In this document: positions 9,807 to 18,151 of the stretch, piece by piece | Position numbering within the stretch: position 1 is the first letter of the stretch | Layout: the number at the start of each line of letters is the position of its first letter | From: Candidatus Sulfopaludibacter sp. SbA3 | GTDB lineage: Bacteria > Pseudomonadota > Alphaproteobacteria > Caulobacterales > Hyphomonadaceae | Direction: 5' to 3' | Length of the DNA stretch: 64,000 nt | Assembly (NCBI GenBank): GCA_945888325.1 | Contig: CAMDAC010000011.1 | Coordinates: forward strand, 16,820-80,819 | Notes under the pieces: generated by a model | What the model was told of the DNA's origin: nothing | Database searches by the model: none | Seen by the model: the letters and a program-made list of their open reading frames with translations, nothing else | Program-made: the position numbers and the translations under genes

Positions 9807-9985
9807 CGAAATCAGATTCGATACTATACCTGAACTTGCAAAATCAGGTGAAGTTGTTGTCCCTCAGTTTGATGTATTCGTTTAACTGGTCATGTAAAGT
9901 ACGGTTGAATATCCAAACCTCTCTGCAGCGGCGCCGCGATCTACTGAGCGCCCCGGACCAAAACCCAAGTCGGTGGTCGACCGGA
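9807..9985. other. Intergenic gap between flippase and glycosyltransferase
   Basis: About 180 bases of clearly lower G+C than the flanks. I see no convincing frame, tRNA or hairpin with a T run. It most likely carries the promoter for the minus-strand glycosyltransferase. Confidence 0.4.
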
Positions 9986-11470
9986 TCATTTCCCGCGCTT
10001 CGCCCACATCTTCCGGATATTCCCCGACTGCGCCGCCTGGCGGACCCAGGGGTCCAGCAGCCAGAGCGCGGCTGCATAGATCACGACACCGGCGGCGATC
10101 AAGACGACCAAGGCTCCCACCGGCGGCAAGTACGCCTCCAAGGCAGCCGAGAGCGCGCAGACAGCGCCGCCCATGACCAGGCTGGCCGCAATCGGCGGCA
10201 CGAGAATCGACGCCTGCCGAAGCATGCCGAAGCCCGTCGTCGCCTTCACGAACCACGCGGCGAACGGCCAGGTGATCCATCCGCGCAGCAAGGACGCCGC
10301 CGCTATCGCGATCACACCGAACGGCGCGAGGACGAGCAGCAGCAGGATATGCGTCACAACACTGACCGCGATCGACGCGCTGGCCGTCAGAGATTTCCCC
10401 GCAGCCTGCGTCGCGGCAATGTTCACCTTTGAGGCGACGACGCGCAGGTTTGCTAGCACGGTGATGGCCGAGATGAGTCCGACGCCGGCGAACGCATCGC
10501 CCACAGCCATCGGCACCAGCAGCGGCGCAATGGCGGCGAAGCCGGCTAGCATCGGAAAGCTGGTGATGGCGATGGCGCGCCAGGCGTCCGTCATCAGCGC
10601 GTGGAAGCGGACGGTTTCGCGCGCCGCATCCGAGAGGACCGGCAGCGCCATGGCCCCGACGGGCTGGGCCACGAAGGACTGGATCTGATCTGCGATGCGG
10701 GTCGCGACCGACAGGAGGCCGAGCCCCTCAGGCCCGAAGAAGACCGTCGCGGCCACCTGAGGCGCGAGCCGGTCCACCCGGCCGAGGGCGTTGGCCGCCA
10801 GCATGCCGGAGACGAACGGCAGCGCGGCGCGGATGGATCCCGCATCGAGGCCGCCATCCGGCAGCCAGCGGACGAACACGAAATTCGAAGTGACCAGGAT
10901 GGTCCGGCGCACGACCTCAAGCCCGATCAGCGACCAGACCCCTGCCCCCATCAGCGCCAGCCCGATGGCCGCAGCAAGTCCGGTCAGCGCGGCCACCATG
11001 CTGACTTTGGACAGGAGGCGAAACTGCTGGCGGCGGCGCAGGAGACTTTCCGGCACGATGCCGAGCGCCGTAATCAGCATGAGGCCGCACGCCGCCGCGA
11101 TCACAGGCATCGCTTCGGCATATCCCAGGGTTCCAGACACCAGTGCCGCAACCGGCAGCGTGACGGCCGCGCAGGCGAGCGCCAGGCCAGAATTGGCCCA
11201 GAAGGCTGAATTGAGATCAGCGCGGGAGATATCCGCTTTCTGTTCCACCGGGCTCGACAGTACCCCGCCGGTTAGCACCTCGCCTGCTGCAATTGCCATC
11301 AGCGCTATGCCATACAGTCCGTAGTCGGACGGCAGCAGGAAGCGCGTGAGAACGATGACCGAGGCAAGGCCGGCGAGCATCTGCACGATCGAGGCGAGGC
11401 TGGTCCAACCGAACTTGCGGGCAAGATCGCGGCGGCCACGGCCTGCCGGCGCGGGCATAGCGAGGCTCAT
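9986..11470 (-). CDS. Polysaccharide flippase (Wzx/MOP superfamily)
   Basis: A 494-aa polytopic inner-membrane protein with 12-14 hydrophobic segments. The typical oligosaccharide-flippase start (FGWTSLASIVQMLAGLASVIVL, then RFLLPSDYGLYGI) marks the MOP export family, which moves lipid-linked glycan units across the inner membrane. The start at 11470 makes a 4-bp ATGA overlap with the ATP-grasp stop; the frame upstream of it is Arg-rich and unconserved. It works with the ATP-grasp and GT2 neighbours in some surface glycan. No Wzy polymerase is in the window. Confidence 0.85.
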   Translation of the reverse strand: MSLAMPAPAGRGRRDLARKFGWTSLASIVQMLAGLASVIVLTRFLLPSDYGLYGIALMAIAAGEVLTGGVLSSPVEQKADISRADLNSAFWANSGLALACAAVTLPVAALVSGTLGYAEAMPVIAAACGLMLITALGIVPESLLRRRQQFRLLSKVSMVAALTGLAAAIGLALMGAGVWSLIGLEVVRRTILVTSNFVFVRWLPDGGLDAGSIRAALPFVSGMLAANALGRVDRLAPQVAATVFFGPEGLGLLSVATRIADQIQSFVAQPVGAMALPVLSDAARETVRFHALMTDAWRAIAITSFPMLAGFAAIAPLLVPMAVGDAFAGVGLISAITVLANLRVVASKVNIAATQAAGKSLTASASIAVSVVTHILLLLVLAPFGVIAIAAASLLRGWITWPFAAWFVKATTGFGMLRQASILVPPIAASLVMGGAVCALSAALEAYLPPVGALVVLIAAGVVIYAAALWLLDPWVRQAAQSGNIRKMWAKRGK

Positions 11471-12522
11471 GAGGCCAGCCGATGTGGCAGCGCCGCCCAG
11501 AGGCACTGCGCCATCCAGTCGAACGAGGCGTTCACCCGCTCCACGGCGTTGCGCTCGGCGCTGAGTACGCTTTCTTCCCCGCGCGGCAGACAGAAATACG
11601 GATTGGCTTCCCACAGGATCGGCGAGCCGTCCGGCCGGAGGCTGTAGTCCACGGCCGCGACATCCAGGCCAAGGGCGGCGACGGCGCGCACGAGAACATC
11701 CTTGTACGGAACTTCTGACTCGAAGTAGGTGTGGTCTTCAGCGATCAGCTCATCGAAAAGGTCGCAGCGAAAGCCGATAGACCGGAGGACCTTGCGCTTC
11801 GGGCTGGCTTCGCGGGCGAACAGGCTGTTGGAGAGGCCGACCACGAGTTCGCGCGAGAAGAACAGATGGCTGGCCTTGACCTCGCCCCGGAACACGAAGG
11901 CGCGGGCCTTGTGATGGAAGCGGCTGTAGAGGCTCGACGGATCGGCGCCGGCAGCGCGGTATTCGGCGCGGACATCGTGGACGCGGACCAGCGCCGCCGG
12001 AGAGCAGAGCTTGCGAGCCGCGCGGTCCGCATCGGCCTGTGTCGACAGCACCCGGATGCCGCGCTCGGCATGTGTATCATTGCCGCGCAGCAGGCTCGGG
12101 CCGTTCATTTCGGCAAACGCCGCAGGCAATTGGCTTGCGTCTTCGATGCAGCGCACGGGCGCGCTGGGAATACCGGCTTTGGACCAGATGGCGGACTGGA
12201 GCGCCTTGGCAGTGTTCGAGAGGGCTTCCGGCGAGTTCAGTACGGCAATCCCCCGGCGGGCAGCGGAATGGGCGATGGCCGTAGCTTCCGCATAGCAATC
12301 CGGATATTTCTGGCGCAGCGGGTCACCCAGCCAGAACACGACGAGACCAATCCCCGAGAGGCTGGGCGCGGGTTGCCCGGTCTCGTGGAAAACGAGCCGC
12401 GCTGCCAGTTCAGGATCACGGATCTTGAGGCGCGCGAGGAACACGTCCCCCGTCGGCACGGTGCGACCGCGCCCCGGACCATGTGTTACTATCAGTACAT
12501 TCCCCAGCGCTCCGGTGGCCAT
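11467..12522 (-). CDS. ATP-grasp-like protein of unknown substrate
   Basis: A 351-aa protein with ATP-grasp features: a central region with LLRGNDTHAERGI and VRVHDVRAEYRA, then a C-terminal AAVDYSLRPDGSPILWEANPYF, where acidic and Asn residues would bind Mg-ATP as in RimK/glutathione-synthetase-like ligases. Members join a carboxylate to an amine through an acyl-phosphate. It is translationally coupled to the flippase, so a role in decorating or building the exported glycan is plausible. Exact function not recognised. Confidence 0.65.
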   Translation of the reverse strand: MATGALGNVLIVTHGPGRGRTVPTGDVFLARLKIRDPELAARLVFHETGQPAPSLSGIGLVVFWLGDPLRQKYPDCYAEATAIAHSAARRGIAVLNSPEALSNTAKALQSAIWSKAGIPSAPVRCIEDASQLPAAFAEMNGPSLLRGNDTHAERGIRVLSTQADADRAARKLCSPAALVRVHDVRAEYRAAGADPSSLYSRFHHKARAFVFRGEVKASHLFFSRELVVGLSNSLFAREASPKRKVLRSIGFRCDLFDELIAEDHTYFESEVPYKDVLVRAVAALGLDVAAVDYSLRPDGSPILWEANPYFCLPRGEESVLSAERNAVERVNASFDWMAQCLWAALPHRLAS

Positions 12523-12552
12523 TTCGGTCCCGTTTGTCCCAATTCGCGTCAG

Positions 12553-12573
12553 GCGCCGCTACACTGGCGGCGC
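12553..12573. terminator. Hairpin downstream of mmsB
   Basis: A perfect 7-bp G+C-rich inverted repeat (GCGCCGC/GCGGCGC) with a 7-nt loop lies about 83 nt past the mmsB stop, before the ATP-grasp gene. It has no T run, so it is only a possible transcription stop for the valine operon. Confidence 0.3.
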
Positions 12574-12655
12574 TTCCCGGGACTGATGCGGCAACTACTG
12601 TGCCAGCAGGCGCGAAGGTAAACGGACCGGCGAAACTACGGACAGTCGGCCCGTC

Positions 12656-13552
12656 TCAGCGCGGAATTTCGCCTTTGACGTCTTTCATGACGCCGGAGAA
12701 ATCGAGACCTGCAAAGCCCCTGTCGCACAAGGCCTGGTAGATCTTTTCCGCCTGCTCGCCGAAGCGGATTTCGGCGCCGGAGGCATAAGCGGCGTCGGCC
12801 GCCAGGTGAAGGTCTTTCGCCATCATCGCAACCGCGAAGCCAGGCTTGTAATCCCGGTTGGCGGGCGAAGTCGGAACCGGGCCGGGCGCCGGGCAATAGC
12901 TGGTCATCGACCAGCACTGGCCGGAGGACACCGACGAGATCTTGTAAAAGGTTTCCGCGTCCAGCCCGAGTTTTTCGGCGAGGTTGAAGGCCTCGCAGGT
13001 GGCGATCATCGAGATGCCGAGCAGCATGTTGTTGGCGATCTTGGCGGCCTGCCCGTTGCCGGGTCCGCCGGCATGGAAGATGTTCTTGCCCATGCCCTTG
13101 AGGACCTGCTCGGCCTTCTCGAACGCCCGGGCTGTGCCGCCCACCATGAAAGTCAGCGTGCCCGCTTCGGCCGCCGCCACGCCGCCCGAGACCGGCGCGT
13201 CGACCAGGATCAGGCCGGAGAGGTCCGCCTGGATGTGCGCCTCGCGCGCATCCGCGACGGCTATGGTGGAGCAATCGATCAGCAGCGTGCCGCGCTTTGC
13301 GTGATGCTTGACCCCGTCTGGGCCGAAATAGACGTTGAGCACATGCTTGCCGGCGGGCAGCATGGAGACGACGACGTCGGCATCTTTCACCACATCCGCG
13401 ACGGACGAAGCGGCGCGGGCGCCCTTCGCCGCAACGGCGGCGACCGCTTCGGCGCTCAGATCAAATGCTGCGACGGTGTGGCCGGCCTTCACGAGGTTGG
13501 CACACATGCCGCCGCCCATGTTGCCGAGGCCGATGAAGGCGATCTTGGTCAT
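12656..13552 (-). CDS. mmsB: 3-hydroxyisobutyrate dehydrogenase
   Basis: NAD-dependent oxidation of 3-hydroxyisobutyrate to methylmalonate semialdehyde in valine breakdown. The 298-aa protein has the N-terminal Rossmann motif FIGLGNMGGGM, the substrate-site DAPVSGGVAAAEAGTL (about 120-135), and the GNGQAAKIANNMLL helix with the catalytic Lys. It starts 1 nt after the enoyl-CoA hydratase stop, so it is the last gene of a four-gene run with mmsA at the head. Confidence 0.93.
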   Translation of the reverse strand: MTKIAFIGLGNMGGGMCANLVKAGHTVAAFDLSAEAVAAVAAKGARAASSVADVVKDADVVVSMLPAGKHVLNVYFGPDGVKHHAKRGTLLIDCSTIAVADAREAHIQADLSGLILVDAPVSGGVAAAEAGTLTFMVGGTARAFEKAEQVLKGMGKNIFHAGGPGNGQAAKIANNMLLGISMIATCEAFNLAEKLGLDAETFYKISSVSSGQCWSMTSYCPAPGPVPTSPANRDYKPGFAVAMMAKDLHLAADAAYASGAEIRFGEQAEKIYQALCDRGFAGLDFSGVMKDVKGEIPR

Positions 13553-13553
13553 G

Positions 13554-14330
13554 TCACTTGTCCTCGAATTTGGCAGGGCGTTTTTCGCTGAAGGCGGCCA
13601 TGCCTTCTTTCTGGTCGGCGGTTCCGAACAGGCCCTGGAACAGGCGGCGTTCGAACTTCACACCCTCCGTGGTCGGAAGTTCGAGCGCACGGGCCACCAT
13701 TTCCTTCGCCGCCATCAGCGACGGCACCGAGAAACCAGCGATCTCGTTCGCCGCAGCGAGGGCGACCTCCATCAGCCTCTCATGCGGCACGACGCGCGAG
13801 ACGAGGCCGATCCGGTCCGCCTCAGCCGCGTCGATCATCCGGCCGGTCAGCACAAGGTCCATGGCTTTCGCCTTGCCCACCGCCTTTGTCAGGCGGATGG
13901 AGCCGCCCATGCCGGGCGTGACGCCAAGCTTGATTTCCGGCTGGCCAAACTTCGCCTTGTCGGAGGCAATGATCAGGTCGCACATCATTGCAAGTTCGCA
14001 CCCGCCCCCGAGCGCAAAGCCGTTGACCGCCGCGATCACCGGCTTGCGGCTTGCCGCGAACCGGTCCCAGCCGGCGAAATAGTCTTCGACATACATGTCC
14101 GAGAAGGATTGCGGCTGCATCTCCTTGATGTCGGCGCCAGCCGCAAATGCGCGGCCCGCACCCGTCAGCACACTGACGGCGATATCCTTATTCCGGTCGA
14201 TCGCAGCAAAGCATTCTACAACCTCAGACATGATCTCCGCATTGAGCGCGTTGAGGCTGTCCGGCCGGTTCAGCGTCACGATCGCGACGCGGCCCTTCTG
14301 TTCGAAGGTAATCGTCTTGTAGTCGGTCAT
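13554..14330 (-). CDS. Enoyl-CoA hydratase
   Basis: A 258-aa crotonase-fold enzyme that hydrates short-chain 2-enoyl-CoA. The oxyanion-hole motif AAGADIKEM (about 65-75), ALGGGCELAMMCD with the first catalytic Glu, and PEIKLGVTPGMGG with the second Glu are all present, so this is a true hydratase and not a hydrolase. In a valine operon the substrate is probably methacrylyl-CoA. It sits between the membrane protein and mmsB. Confidence 0.9.
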   Translation of the reverse strand: MTDYKTITFEQKGRVAIVTLNRPDSLNALNAEIMSEVVECFAAIDRNKDIAVSVLTGAGRAFAAGADIKEMQPQSFSDMYVEDYFAGWDRFAASRKPVIAAVNGFALGGGCELAMMCDLIIASDKAKFGQPEIKLGVTPGMGGSIRLTKAVGKAKAMDLVLTGRMIDAAEADRIGLVSRVVPHERLMEVALAAANEIAGFSVPSLMAAKEMVARALELPTTEGVKFERRLFQGLFGTADQKEGMAAFSEKRPAKFEDK

Positions 14331-14384
14331 CGGTTCGGGGTGGCCTTTCAGGTTGGATGGCGCCTGGGCGCTGGAAATTCTAGA

Positions 14385-15164
14385 TCAGGCGCCAGGCGGC
14401 GGTCCAGGCGGTGGCAGGAAATCGAGACCGCTGGTGCCGGCGAGAGGTGTGCCCGCGACGACCGCGTCATAGACGGCTTCGCCCACGGGCGAGAAACCGA
14501 TGACCCGGGCCAGGACGGTAACGGCCAGCAATACGCCGATTCCCCAGAACCAGGCGGGATGCGGACGGCCGTGGGTGCGCCAGTCGTAGAAGATGCCTAT
14601 GGCGGGGAAGATCAGAGCGATCAGGCCGGCGATTTCAAAAGCATAGGGCGGAAGGAGCGGCATCGGCAGGAGTCGGCCGAAGCCAGGCCCCATCAGCAGC
14701 ACGAATGAGCCGATCTGCAAGCGCGCATGCCAATCGGTCTGCTTGCGCAGGACATAAGCCGCAACGAGCAGGCCGATGGCGGCGTAGAGCGACAGCGGGT
14801 TGGCGATGATGAAATGCTGCGGCTGGAAGAAGAAGGGCGTGCGCCCCGTCTGCACGGCCGCGACCGTCACCCAGGTTCCGAAGATGAGGAGGCCGAGCGC
14901 CCAGATGGCGGCCAGTTTGCCGACCTGCCGGTGCAGCGCGATGTTGCCCGCCCCGGCGAGCCAGATCTGTGTCAACACAATGCCGACCCAACCCATGAAC
15001 ACAACGGCATGGGCATGAACCACCAGCGGCGCGCCGAAGCTCGACCGCCCCACAGCAAGCTGGACGACGAAGCCCGCCACCAGGATGACGGCCATACCCG
15101 TCGCAAGGTTACGGAAAAAGCGGCGATCATCCGCCACGGGGGCAGAAATATTGGCAGTCGTCAT
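14385..15164 (-). CDS. Seven-helix membrane protein of unknown function
   Basis: A 259-aa protein with about seven hydrophobic segments. His-rich positions near helix ends (VVHAHAVVFMGWVG, GNIALHRQVGKL, QPQHFIIANP) could bind haem or metal. The start at 15164 follows a strong GGGAGG; the longer upstream frame is only a shadow of mmsA. A Pro-rich tail (PPPGPPPG) ends it. I do not recognise the family. Its position inside a valine-degradation run is conserved-looking but unexplained. Confidence 0.65.
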   Translation of the reverse strand: MTTANISAPVADDRRFFRNLATGMAVILVAGFVVQLAVGRSSFGAPLVVHAHAVVFMGWVGIVLTQIWLAGAGNIALHRQVGKLAAIWALGLLIFGTWVTVAAVQTGRTPFFFQPQHFIIANPLSLYAAIGLLVAAYVLRKQTDWHARLQIGSFVLLMGPGFGRLLPMPLLPPYAFEIAGLIALIFPAIGIFYDWRTHGRPHPAWFWGIGVLLAVTVLARVIGFSPVGEAVYDAVVAGTPLAGTSGLDFLPPPGPPPGA

Positions 15165-15243
15165 GAAACCCTCCCCGGTTTCGATGGATGGACCTGACCG
15201 AGTTACCTGACCCGCGATTTGCCTACAAGCGCCCCGCCGGGGC

Positions 15244-16740
15244 TCAGCCCATTGTCGGGATGACGAAGGCCTGATCGCCGACATCGCCGTCCGGCCAGCG
15301 CTGGGTAACAGTCTTGATTTTGGTCCAGAACTTGATGCCTTCCGGGCCGTGCTGGTTGGTGTCGCCGAACGCCGAGCGCTTCCAGCCGCCGAACGTGTGA
15401 TAGGCGACCGGCACCGGGATCGGCACGTTGATGCCGACCATGCCAACATTCACCTGCGCCGCAAACTCGCGCGCGGCGCGGCCATTGGACGTGAAGATCG
15501 CGCAACCGTTCCCATACTGATGATCCGAAGCGTAGCCCGCGGCTTCCTCCAGCGTTTCAGCGCGTACCACCTGCAACACCGGCCCGAAGATTTCCTCATG
15601 ATAGGATTTCATGCCGGGCTTTACATGGTCGAATAGCGACGGCCCTATGAAGAAGCCCTTCTCGTGCCCCTGAAGCGTATGGCCCCGGCCATCGAGCACG
15701 AGCTTGGCGCCCTCATCGACACCCATCTGGATGTAGCTTTCGATCTTCGCCTTGTGCACGGCGGAGACGACCGGACCATAATGCGCGTCCTTGTCGGTGG
15801 AGATGCCGATCTTCAGCTTCTGCGCCTCGGCCGCCATCCGCTCGACAAACTCGTCCGCCGTTTTCTTGCCCACCGGCACGGCCACCGGCAGCGCCATGCA
15901 GCGCTCCCCCGCCGAACCGTAAGCCGCGCCGACGATGTCCTTGACGGCCTGTTCCATGTCCGCGTCCGGCAGGATGATGCCGTGGTTCTTCGCCCCGCCC
16001 ATGGCCTGCACGCGCTTGCCGTGCGCGGTGCCGGTCGAATAAACGTATTGTGCGATGTCGGACGATCCGACGAAGCTGACAGCCTTGATGTCCGGATGCG
16101 TCAGGATCGCATCGACCGAGACCTTGTCGCCATTGACGACGTTCAGCACACCGGCTGGCGCGCCTGCCTCAAGCATCAGCTCGGCGAGCCGCATCGGCAC
16201 CGAAGGATCCTTCTCCGACGGCTTCAGGATGAATGTGTTGCCGCAGGCAATGGCGACCGCCGCCATCCAGCACGGGATCATGGCGGGGAAGTTGAACGGC
16301 GTGATGCCGGCGCAGACGCCGAGCGCCTGGCGCATCGAGTAGACATCAATGCCGGGCCCAGCCCCTTCGGTGTACTCACCTTTCAGCAGGTGCGGCACGC
16401 CGCAGGCAAACTCGACCACATCAAGGCCGCGCTGGATGTCGCCCTTCGAGTCGGCGATCACCTTGCCGTGCTCGGACGACAGGAGATGCGCGAGGTCGTT
16501 CATGTTCGCCTCGACGAGGCGCTTGAACTCGAACATCACGCGGGCGCGGCGCTGCGGGTTAGTCGTCGCCCAGCCCGGAAGCGCCGCCCTGGCCGCGTCC
16601 ACGGCCGCGCCGAGTTCTGCAACCGTCGCCAGCGCGACGCGGGCCTGAACCTCGCCGGTATTTGGATTGTAGATGTCGCCAAACCGGCCGGATGTGCCGG
16701 TGACGGCCTTGCCGCCGATGAAATGATGCACCTCGCGCAT
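15244..16740 (-). CDS. mmsA: Methylmalonate-semialdehyde dehydrogenase (acylating)
   Basis: CoA-dependent aldehyde dehydrogenase that converts methylmalonate semialdehyde to propionyl-CoA. The 498-aa length fits the family. The N-terminal HFIGGKAVTGTSGRFGDI, the FNFPAMIPCWM nucleotide-site segment and the active-site Cys in GSAGERCMALPVAV are diagnostic of MmsA. The start at 16740 follows GGGAGA; a frame extending to 17058 overlaps the divergent efflux gene and is rejected. It is the first gene of the mmsA-membrane protein-hydratase-mmsB run. Confidence 0.93.
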   Translation of the reverse strand: MREVHHFIGGKAVTGTSGRFGDIYNPNTGEVQARVALATVAELGAAVDAARAALPGWATTNPQRRARVMFEFKRLVEANMNDLAHLLSSEHGKVIADSKGDIQRGLDVVEFACGVPHLLKGEYTEGAGPGIDVYSMRQALGVCAGITPFNFPAMIPCWMAAVAIACGNTFILKPSEKDPSVPMRLAELMLEAGAPAGVLNVVNGDKVSVDAILTHPDIKAVSFVGSSDIAQYVYSTGTAHGKRVQAMGGAKNHGIILPDADMEQAVKDIVGAAYGSAGERCMALPVAVPVGKKTADEFVERMAAEAQKLKIGISTDKDAHYGPVVSAVHKAKIESYIQMGVDEGAKLVLDGRGHTLQGHEKGFFIGPSLFDHVKPGMKSYHEEIFGPVLQVVRAETLEEAAGYASDHQYGNGCAIFTSNGRAAREFAAQVNVGMVGINVPIPVPVAYHTFGGWKRSAFGDTNQHGPEGIKFWTKIKTVTQRWPDGDVGDQAFVIPTMG

Positions 16741-16975
16741 GGCGTGTCTCCCTGTTCTCTGGCGCGCGTTATAGGCGCACCCTCGCCCGAGATACATGGC
16801 GAATTTCGCCGCCGATGCCCTGCCGAAACGGCCCGGCGCAAAATGCCGCTTGCTTGCCTCAGCGGCAGGTTCCGGATCAATGTATCCAGACGGCGAGCGG
16901 AACGCACGAAGAGGCGTCCGCCGGCAGACCGTCAGGGAGGAACACACCGGCGTTTTCCCATGCCGGAACAGAGCA

Positions 16976-18151
16976 ATGGACGGCGATTCGCAACTTCTGA
17001 CCGAAACCCAGCTGACAGCGCGGCAACGCGCCGCCGAACTCCTCAGCTCGCCCCGCAACCGGCAACGAATCGCGATCGCCGCTGGCCTGATCTTCCTGCT
17101 GCTGGCCGCGCGCTTCGTGATGGACCGCGCCGCCTACGTCTCCACCTCCGATGCCCGGATAGCGGCCGACATGATCGCCGTCTCGACCGACATCTCCGGG
17201 CGCATCACCAGCGTCGCCGTCAGCGAAGGCGACCGGGTGTCCGCAGGCGACGTGCTCTACACGATCGATGACCGCGAAGCCGTCTTCACGCTCGCCCAAT
17301 ACGAGGCCGAGGCCAGCCGCCTGCGCGCCGAGATCGCGCGGGAGGAAGCACGCGCCGGCCTAGCCACATCCAAGGCCGGCAGCCAGGTCGCCGCGCGTCA
17401 GGCCGGCACGCGATCTGCGTCCGCCTCGGTCGAGGCCGCGCGGTCAAACCTCGAAAACGCGAAGCAGGAACACGACCGCACGAAGAACCTGTTCGAGCAG
17501 GGACGGATTCCGAAAAGCACCTACGACCAGGCCAAGAACGCCCTTGATACCGCCGCGCAAGACTTGCTCCGCGCGCAGGCGGAGCGCGAGACCGCCGCCG
17601 CCGACCAGCGCACCGCCAGCATCACCGGCCAGGAAGTCCGCCTGATCGATTATGACCTCTCCGTCCTCCAGGCCGAGCTCGAACAGGCCGTCGCGCGGGT
17701 GGAGGCGCAGAAGGTTGTGCTGGACCAGCACACCATCCGGGCGCCGGTGGACGGCGTGATCGATGAGCTGTTCTATGACGCAGGCGAGCATTCCCTGCAT
17801 GGGTTCCGGATGGCGCTGATGCATGATCCGGACGCGGTGTGGGTGTCGGCCAATATCAAAGAAACCGATATCCGGAATGTGCACCCGGGGGCCGCCGTGA
17901 AGGTCAAGGCGGACAGCAATCCGTCTGCCGACATAAGAGGCCGCGTGACCCGCGTGCGCGAAGCGACGCTGTCGGAAGCAGCGATGATGCCGAACCCGAA
18001 TGCCAACGGCGTGTTCACCAAGATCACGCAGCGCATCAAGGTGCGCATCGATCTCGAACCGACGGATGTGCACCTGCGCACGGGCACGATGGTCAGCATA
18101 CGGATCCGCAAGTCAGACGGCCCCGCCGCGCCGGCGCCGGTTGCATCTTGA
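16976..18151 (+). CDS. HlyD/EmrA-family membrane fusion protein
   Basis: Periplasmic adaptor of a tripartite drug efflux pump. A single N-terminal membrane anchor (about 36-55, IAIAAGLIFLLLAARFV), a biotinyl-lipoyl half (VSTDISGRITSVAVSEGDRV), a long helical hairpin (about 105-215) and the second lipoyl half (HTIRAPVDGVIDELF) are in the usual EmrA order. The start is uncertain; ATG at 16976 (391 aa) is chosen because upstream sequence is unconserved. It overlaps the next gene by 4 bp. Confidence 0.85.
   Translation: MDGDSQLLTETQLTARQRAAELLSSPRNRQRIAIAAGLIFLLLAARFVMDRAAYVSTSDARIAADMIAVSTDISGRITSVAVSEGDRVSAGDVLYTIDDREAVFTLAQYEAEASRLRAEIAREEARAGLATSKAGSQVAARQAGTRSASASVEAARSNLENAKQEHDRTKNLFEQGRIPKSTYDQAKNALDTAAQDLLRAQAERETAAADQRTASITGQEVRLIDYDLSVLQAELEQAVARVEAQKVVLDQHTIRAPVDGVIDELFYDAGEHSLHGFRMALMHDPDAVWVSANIKETDIRNVHPGAAVKVKADSNPSADIRGRVTRVREATLSEAAMMPNPNANGVFTKITQRIKVRIDLEPTDVHLRTGTMVSIRIRKSDGPAAPAPVAS

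Noticed and set aside
16796..16975. N-terminal extension of the EmrA-like adaptor
   Set aside because: The 60 extra residues are Arg-rich, unlike the family, and precede the normal short cytoplasmic tail and membrane anchor.
17839..18147. N-terminal extension of the DHA2 permease
   Set aside because: It lies inside the adaptor gene in another frame and is Arg/Pro-rich. The permease N terminus fits a TTG start at 18148.
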